Origin: Sternotherus odoratus
Taxonomy: Eukaryota > Chordata > Testudines > Kinosternidae
DNA: 64,000 nucleotides
Direction of reading: 5' to 3'
Assembly (NCBI GenBank): GCA_032164245.1
Contig: JAVMKO010000021.1
Location: forward strand, 9,182,285 to 9,246,284
Position numbers and translations under genes: made by a program. The notes under the pieces were generated by a model. The model was not told where the DNA came from. It made no database searches and was given only the letters and a program-made list of their open reading frames with translations. This document shows, in pieces, positions 56,644-64,000 of this stretch. Each line of letters begins with the position of its first letter. Position 1 is the stretch's first letter.

Positions 56644-57942
56644 TATATCTATAAAAAAGACAGCAAAACTCATGGGTGCAGTGTCAGAGGAGGAAGGAGG
56701 GGAGAGAATGCACTTATTAGTCAGAACACAGGGTTCCTGGATTCTGATCCCAGTGACTGCAAGACCAACGGTTGCCAAACCATGCGAAAGTCACTTTGGC
56801 TCGGAGTAAAATGGCAATAAGGACCCCGGGCTAACGGAAAAAGAACGACAAAGGCTTATAAAGTGCTAAGAAAGCGTTGGATGTGAAGAGTGTCATAAAA
56901 GGAGCCAAGTATTGTAATAAAGCAGCACACTAAAAGCTTGCCGGGGGCTTATCTTCTCCTCTCTCATCCCTCGTGGATGGAAATCTGATAAGGCCCCACC
57001 GCTAACCATATGCTCAGGGAGATGCTCCCTCGTGCGTGGATGGCGAAAGAGTTACAAAATCAAAAAGGAGATTTACTTGTTTTAGAAGAATTTTGGCAAC
57101 AAATAATAGCCCGGAGTGATCGGAGTGGAATGAGACAAAGTGTAAGCTCGGGAGTGTGCCGCACATTCCCCTTTCGTAACTCGACGCCTTCAGCAGAACA
57201 GAGGCCACAGTGGAACCGAGCAGGAGAACGCTGATCAAATATAAACTGCACCAAAAGCAAAACAATCAACTGAAACCCACCCCAAGAGAGACGGAGAATG
57301 GACACGCCGAAGAGCCCGAAAGCACAGGACAGGAGGAATGAGGTGGAATCGAAAAAACCACCTTGTACCCCATAAACTTTCATATCCACCCTAAACTGTT
57401 CCCCCTCCTCACTGCTCCCCTCGTCTCCCCTTCTCCTCTCAGCCTTCCTGCACACAGCCCTTGCACTCGGAATAGTCTCCCCATCCCCTGCTACTCCCAC
57501 AAAGTCTCTCCTTAGTAAGGACGGCCACAATCTTTTGCCTCAGTTAGTTTCTGAGTTAGTCTGTAAACTCTTCAGGGCAGGGACCTTGCCTGCTTACTCA
57601 GATTGTAAATACCAAGAACCTTCACGGACTGACACACTAACCAGCATTTCAGGACCTGGATGGACTGGTAGTTTATGCTGGTAGTTTATGCTGACAATGC
57701 CACACCTCCTTGTTCACAGCCACTGGGGCTGTAGGTTCATGAATCACTATACAGTAACGGCCTATTTTTACACACTGAAACGAGTGGTGTCCGCAGCACT
57801 GGATGCTGATTTGTCACTTGCTTCATATTTCCTCCTAATTCCTTTCCAAAGGATTTTGTCGGATTAAAATAATGGCAAACACAGCTGTTGAGAAGTCCGG
57901 CTCTGGCGAGTCTAGTTTTATCAAACACAAATCCCTTCTCCG
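56644..57942. other. mostly unique sequence
   Basis: A worn MIR-like stretch may lie at 56700-56920. About 56940-57240 is repeat-free with paired GATA-type motifs (CTTATCTTC and CTGATAAGG). A short amniote repeat fragment (GGGCAGGGACCTTGCCTG) is at about 57575. Confidence 0.35.
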
Positions 57943-58095
57943 AGGCCTGGTCTACACTAGGGGGGAGGGTTCGACCTAAGATACGCAACTTCAGCTACAT
58001 GAATACCCTAGCTGAAGTCGACGCATCTTAGGTTGACTTACTGTGATAAATTGATCCCTACACGTCGATCCCGCCGGTAGTGTAGACAAGGCCTC
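57943..58095. mobile_element. 153-bp MITE, AGGCCTGGTCTACACTA termini
   Basis: Left AGGCCTGGTCTACACTAGGG and right TAGTGTAGACAAGGCCT are clear inverted ends. Internal CTAGCTGAAGTCGACGCATC and TTCAGCTACATG are paired. Confidence 0.85.
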
Positions 58096-58479
58096 ATGAG
58101 ATTACAGCAACAGATGAGCCCTCGCCTAACTTTCCTCAAGCCATGCAAAGCAAGAGACATTCTCAACAACTGTGTCCGAGAACAATGCACACACTCAGAG
58201 GCCAGCCCCAGGCTGCCCTATCACTAGGAGGACAGGATGAACCTGTAGGGTTGCCACCTGAGGGTGCAATACAAGAGAGATCTTTGTGCAGAATAGGCAG
58301 TGATAGCGTTGCTCCTGAAGACAAACCAGTGGGAACAACACAAAGCAGCAGAAACAGCGGAGGAACACAACACACGTTCCTTTCTGCCTGAACCAATGTT
58401 ATTCTTTAGCAACATACATGACGCGTGGATACCACAAGAGAGGGGCAACATGAATAAATGCTGTAGAGAGACAGATATT

Positions 58480-58893
58480 CAGAAGAGGACTCTCCTCAAA
58501 GTGACAGACTCCAGGAGTTCAACAAAGAGAAGATTCGGGGGTGACTTGATCACACTCTATAAGTTCTTACATGAGGAACAAAGAGTTACTAATGGGCTCT
58601 TGGAGCTAGCAGAGGAAGGTCTAGCTAGCACAATCCAATGGCTGGAAGTTGAAACTACACACATTTTCAGACTGGAAATAAAGTGTACATTTTTAACACT
58701 AAGAGTAATGAACCACGGGAACAATATACCAAGGGTCATGGTGGAGTCTCCATCACTGACCATTTTTAAAGCAAGACTGGATGTTCTTCTAGAAGCTCTG
58801 CTGTGGGGGAATTATTTTGGGGATATTCTCTGGCCTGTGCTGTACAGGGGGGGTCAGACTAGATGATCCCCTTCTGGCCTTAGAATTATGAAG
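58480..58893 (+). mobile_element. CR1 LINE 3' end
   Basis: CATTTTTAAAGCAAGACTGG ATG, then GTCAGACTAGATGATCCCCT TCTGGCCTTAGAATTATGAA, the canonical CR1 terminus; the upstream 350 bp is diverged 3' ORF2 and UTR. Confidence 0.9.
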
Positions 58894-61800
58894 CTCCACT
58901 CACCCCAGGTCTGCAGCACCCCCCAGCAGACCCAAAAGCATGACTGCTCCATCCCAGTTTATAACAGAAGCCACAAAGATAGCAGGGCTGGCTTGAGTGA
59001 AAAGGGTCTGGCGAGTTCACGTTAACTCGGGGGTACACGCTGAATGCATCAGCCCCAGTGTCTCACAGATCCAGGGCAACAACCCCACGTGCAACACAGC
59101 AGGGAAGGGGCTATTCATAGCAGTCAAGACAAGGCATTGTGGGATCTAACCACACAGCAGGTCGTGATGCTTCCTCCCCCCTAAAAGAACCTGTGTGGTA
59201 TATTTCACTCTGAGCAGAGAGCACAACACATTGAGTGATTCAGTTTGGGGCTGGAATAAAATCAGTTCCCTCTGGTCCAAATTTTACCAACAAAGGAAAA
59301 GGCCGTGACAAAGCAACAACATAGTACAATAGAGGAATTCGCAGTGGAAGTTAATTCCTGTCCTCCTGGCAGCCACAGCTCCAACAGGGATGGGACCGAC
59401 TCACCTCCCTCCTGCCTGCCCTCCTCAATCTACAACCCAGCTGGGATCCCCACATGAGATCCAGGCAGCCCAGACAGAGAGACACACACAGACCATATCA
59501 GTTTCGTTTGAAATGGAACAAATCCCACAGGCCAGTTGCCTCGTTCACCCCACAACAGCTGTTTGTCCAGGAACGCAGGAGCCCAAAATTGCTCCAGCGC
59601 CTCTAAAAGCCCACAGTGACAAAAGCAGGTGTTATGTTAACAGTCCATTTGTTCTACACCAATAATCCCTCCCCCAGCCATTGTCTGGGGTGCAGGCAGG
59701 AATGTCATAGGGAGCAGATGGAGGGGTTGAATTACACTTTGTCCCTCTGGGCTGCGGAAGAAAAAGCAAGTTTGCAACATGGAGAGGGAGGCCTATCTCC
59801 CTCTGGGACTGGAGAGCAGAAGGGAGGTGGCGGAGGGGGGGGGGGAAACAATAACATCTCCAGTCTTCACAGCTAGTTTAGGAAATGATTTTACAGATTT
59901 TCTAACAACTGGTTCTTTGTGAGAGTTTCCGCAGCTCACACCAGCCCGGTAGGCAGAGGCCAGCCCTGAACCTCTGACCCCCGGAAACACGGCTCAGTCA
60001 GCCCCGTACATGCTTCACGTTAATTGGTTATCCTTCCAAACCGTCCCTGCCTGAGCAGTCTCCCAGGCTTCAGAAGAGCATGTGCTTTAAGCTGGAGACT
60101 GGCAGCCTGGCTTACTGTTTTCAACACTGCACTTCATAACAGCATAGGCCTGCGATGTTTCGGTTTGCATTAGATGTGTGAAAGGTGACGGAGCAGTCCT
60201 CTGACCTCTAAGCACAGATTACTACTTGCACGGCCGTAGAACCATAGGAGTCACGGACACGGCCCCTGTTGTGCTAGGCACTGTACAGACACAGAACAAA
60301 ACAGAGTCCAGGCAGGGATGCACACAAGATGCTGTCGCATTTGGATGACGATTCCTATCTGCAAATGCCAGAGGAATGCACGGGCCCCTGATTGACTGAC
60401 ATCTCCCACTCGAAAGCACAGGCAGAGTAGTCCATCCTCTCCTGGCACAAGCTACTAATGCAGCGTTTGGCATCCCCTAATGGACAAGTTAATGCAAAGT
60501 TGTCCCTTGTGGGGTTTACACAAGTTCCTCCAGCACCTGGCCAGGGTTGGAGATGGGATTAGACAAACCACTGGTGTGACCCAATATTGCAATTCTGATG
60601 CTCCAATCCAGCATGTGCAGGTCAGACAGCTAGTCTGCATCGCTCCCTCTACCACCCCCCCCTTTGCACTGCGAAGAAGCAAACTGAATCCCACCCTCTT
60701 CCCCCCAAAATGTTCCTTTTAGTCAGTGCAAAGATTCAGGGGGCTCACAGAAACCACAGCCCCGTATCGGGGCGACACAGATTTTAAGATCTGCTGCACT
60801 GTAAGGGAAGCTGCCCTAACACAGGGATTGATTTATTGATCTGCAGCAGCTGAGGACGGAATTAATTCATTTTCATGAGCCAGAGCAGATCTGAGCGCTC
60901 ACGAGTGGCCATGTGGAACAGGGAAGAGAGCGACTGCTTCAGGCTCCATGCAGCCAGTGATACGCAATCTATCCCCCTTTCCAGCAGGACAGAGTGAATT
61001 TATACCACAAAAGCACTAGACAAAGCCAGCCAAGGTGCTTAAGGCACATAATACTCAGATATAGTCCCAACTACAAAACACAACAGCCCCCGGCCCTGTC
61101 TCCCTAACTTTTAGTGACACCCGCCCCCCATCCCCCCCCCCCGAAGGCCCTCGGCTCCCGGCAACATTCCTCTATTGCCTCAAGGCAGAGGAAGGAGGAA
61201 AAATACGTTATTTCAAGAAGCCAAGTTACCACTAAAAATAGAACAATGGAATTTTCCTGGGCAAAGCTGCTTCTTGCTAACAAAGTCGCTTCCATTACAA
61301 TCAAGAAGGAAACTGAGAAGTAGCAGCACAGACGAATTGACGGGCAGGGGGACACAAAGAGACAAGACAGGAGGCTACAGTGCAAACTTCTCCGGGTCTC
61401 CAAGGATCCCTCAGACCCTGCTCAGATACCCTCATTACCATATGCAGATGGAATCTAAACCTTAACACCCCCCTTCAAAAAATGCGGCTCCCCAGACGTT
61501 TGGGAGGCCAGCCAACCCGTTATCCCAACGCCATCCACAGGCTACATGTGGAAGCTGTCACTTGAATCCAATGAGCACCCACAGCTCTCCAGAACCAAAC
61601 GAGTGAATATCCCATTTTATTCATTTTCATTCTGTCCCCGCCTCCTGGCCAAGAGAGATGAGAACACAACCAGACGTGTTAGCAAGTGGGGGGGAGCAGA
61701 GAGCTAGTTAACGACAACAATTACTGACCTAGAGGGAGAAACTTGGCTGAGTTCTTTGCTTTTATCGATGACCCGAACGAGGACTTGGCTACCACGGTTA

Positions 61801-62240
61801 CGGATGCCCTCAGCCCACTTTTCTCCTGGGCCCTATTGAACACTTTAATGTTGTGCCCCACAGGCCGATAAAAAGTAATTCTAAACGTTCCAGCGTGGCT
61901 TCACCTTCCCCTCCTTTCCCTGCTCACAAACACTCGATTGTAAAAGGGAAATAGGTCAGCGACTTGCAGAACAACTGCTGAGAATGCTCCAGTCCTCAGG
62001 CTCCAACAGGCCAAATATCGCCTAGGAGACCTAAAGCAAGGAAGGAGCCCAGTGCAAGCGATACCCAGACTCGCACAGTTCCAAACAGGTGAGGCTGAGA
62101 GGCCAGAGGAACTTGAGACTCGGATGAGAGCCAGATGGTTGTGACTTCATCTGGACTGGACGGAGACCACATTGGAGGAGAGACAGAGTTGGCAAAACTT
62201 AAACCAGTGTCCAATTCCGGGAATGTGACTGTCATTAACA
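58894..62240. other. unique intronic/upstream sequence
   Basis: Mostly unrecognised. An amniote repeat relic (GTTGTGCTAGGCACTGTACA) is at about 60268. Repeat-free AT-balanced sequence at about 60740-60960 is the most candidate-like for a conserved element, with no direct proof. Confidence 0.4.
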
Positions 62241-62500
62241 AGAGAGACAAGGTTGGGGGAGGTAATATCTAGAGTCTAGACCCTCGCATGGATACAAATT
62301 TTGTATCCGCAGCCAATCTGCAATCGGCAAAACGTGGTCCGCAGATATCAAGCGGATAGCCACAGATTTGCAAGGCTCTAGTCATCTATTTTATTGGACC
62401 AACTTCTGTTGGCGAGACACAAGCTTGGTCCAATAAAAGATACTACCTCCCCCACCTTGTCTCTCTAACATCCTGGGACCGACACAGCTAGGACAACCCT
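62241..62500. mobile_element. old inverted retroposon tail carrying a MITE
   Basis: AGAGACAAGGTTGGGGGAGG TAATATCT on the left mirrors AGATACTACCTCCCCCACCT TGTCTCTCTAAC on the right, with TTTTATTGGACCAACTTCTG between. The outer CTGGGACCGACACAGCTA resembles a PLE tail. A 102-bp MITE (62279-62380, relative of 17695-17797) interrupts it. Confidence 0.65.
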
Positions 62501-62670
62501 GCCGATTTCACGCCTGCAGTTTAGGCTAGTTGTTAGACCCGGCACTACCAATAAGCTTCCAGGTGGAATTCAAGGGGTTGGTGTTAACCCATAAAGCCCC
62601 ACCCCGTTTGGGAGAGGTTGGTGGAGGAGATGCCCATGTGGCTGCAGCCAGACGATACTCTCAAACTGGA

Positions 62671-62672
<2 letters not shown>

Positions 62673-62740
<68 letters not shown>
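62673..62740. repeat. (CA)n microsatellite, about 34 units
   Basis: Uninterrupted CA run, probably polymorphic. Confidence 0.97.
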
Positions 62741-62741
<1 letters not shown>

Positions 62742-64000
62742 GTACCTCCCCCAGTTCTGCTCATGCGGCTGCGTGCCCTGCACAGAGGGATCAGCTGACC
62801 TCGCTGAATCCAACAGGGTGAGTGAAGAATCCGGCAGGGTCAGTGCAGAATGCAAACTCAAAGCGCGTCACGACCATCCTCGGGCACAACCGTGTTCAAA
62901 AGCAGCTGGAAACAGAGCTACAAGCACCAGTAGGAACAGGACTTTCATGGCCACAGGGAGAGGTGGGGTGCAAGGAGACACTCAACTAAGAGGCTCCCGT
63001 GAGTAGGGGTAAAGGGATGAGAACTGAACTCCTTCCCTCCCCAGTCCCTGACGAGGGTGCAAGAGGACAATGCTGGACTCTTCCCCACTCTTACTCTGCT
63101 CTCATGTTTCCCAGCCACGCCCGGACACCCCAGGTCTCCGATCGTTCAAATAAGTCATCCGGAGCATTCAAGTCACTTTCTGCAAGCTGTGTGCGCGCCT
63201 TGCCGCCTGAGTGAACGGCTGTTTGCTCCCATCTGGTCCGGAAGGGTTAATGGAGCACGCCTTGGGCCTGTCAGATCTCATTCATAAGCACAAACGTCCC
63301 TCTCCGTGCAAGGGAACATGTGAAATTCCAGGGCTGGGAGAGATTGCTCCAGCTGCCCTTGGAAAGCTGCAGCCGATTCCATGCAGAGGCTATAATGCTC
63401 AGCGTCCGTGTAAGTGTCTGAGAGGCTGGAAAGGGAGAGATGAGAAGAGATGGGAGCCCTGTAGGCTTCTGGAATAGCTCCTGTCCACCCAGCTGTCTGC
63501 GGAATCCCAAGATCTCCCAGCCCAACAACTGCCCTCCGCAGCAAGAATCAAAAGCATCTGAAACAGCCGGGGAGGATGGAATATCCCAACCCACTGATAC
63601 TGGCTCCAATGGAGCCACTTGTGATAATCCCCGGAGTGATCACAACCATCTTGAATCCACTCACCTTGCTCGACAGGTAACACATGGAAGCAGCCTCGGT
63701 GCTATTTATCTCTAGTGCCCCACCAAAGTCACCTTTACGGATCAAGCTACTGCAGCAAGGATGGATTTAACCCACTAGTCACTTCCCTGACTTAGCACCA
63801 ATGACACTGTCACCTGTGGTGAGTGACAGCTCCTGGGGAAAGGCATGCTGCAGAGGGCTTCCCCGAACCTAGGGCGAGATAAGCAAACCCCAGAGTAGCA
63901 AGAGATGCCTGAGCCTTGTCTACATAAGGCAGGTACAGTCAGAGTGGTATCGTTGGAACCACAAAACCTTCTAGCACGAACACCAGTGTAAAAGGGTTTA
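62741..64000. other. unique sequence to window end
   Basis: No recognised exon, RNA gene or repeat. Confidence 0.5.

Overview
The window is vertebrate nuclear DNA, almost certainly from a cryptodiran turtle. It has sparse short exons in long introns and tRNA-derived SINEs of the turtle Cry type that share a CR1-like 3' tail. It also has CR1 LINE fragments, many old MIR-like SINEs, endonuclease-bearing Penelope-like elements (PLEs), a Helitron and several MITE families. Nothing prokaryotic is present, and most open frames longer than 60 codons are chance or transposon-derived.

The host gene is MACF1 (ACF7, the spectraplakin linking actin to microtubules), read on the minus strand. Two consecutive coding exons of its first calponin-homology (CH1) domain lie at the left end: a 62-nt exon at 5365-5426 and a 90-nt exon at 1788-1877. 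The next CH1 exon is beyond the left edge. The rest of the window is 5' intron or promoter territory. In it I find two short minus-strand ORFs, each with an ATG and a GT donor in the phase (1) that the 62-nt exon needs: 55604-55655 and 12638-12704. I propose them as alternative first coding exons.

Mobile elements, left to right: a fold-back repeat (419-1086); a Cry SINE (2496-2688); CR1 tails (5222, 7335); an LTR with a 5-bp target-site duplication (TSD) (9517-10227); a cluster of Penelope insertions (15.0-18.9 kb); three solo LTRs of one family (20481, 32921, 39674), each with a perfect 5-bp TSD; a decayed CR1 body with a nested hAT element (35.6-37.2 kb); a second Cry SINE (42.0 kb); a 3.07-kb Penelope inverted dimer with a 13-bp TSD (48754-51825); a third Cry SINE; a 528-bp Helitron (56116-56643); and a CR1 3' end (58.5 kb).

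The most interesting theme is Penelope architecture. Several insertions are head-to-head inverted dimers inside a single TSD. One carries an uninterrupted reverse transcriptase to GIY-YIG frame, and their tails hold a hammerhead-ribozyme-like core. The alternative MACF1 first exons are the second theme. No search or alignment could be run, so family names rest on recognised motifs and the TSDs read directly here.
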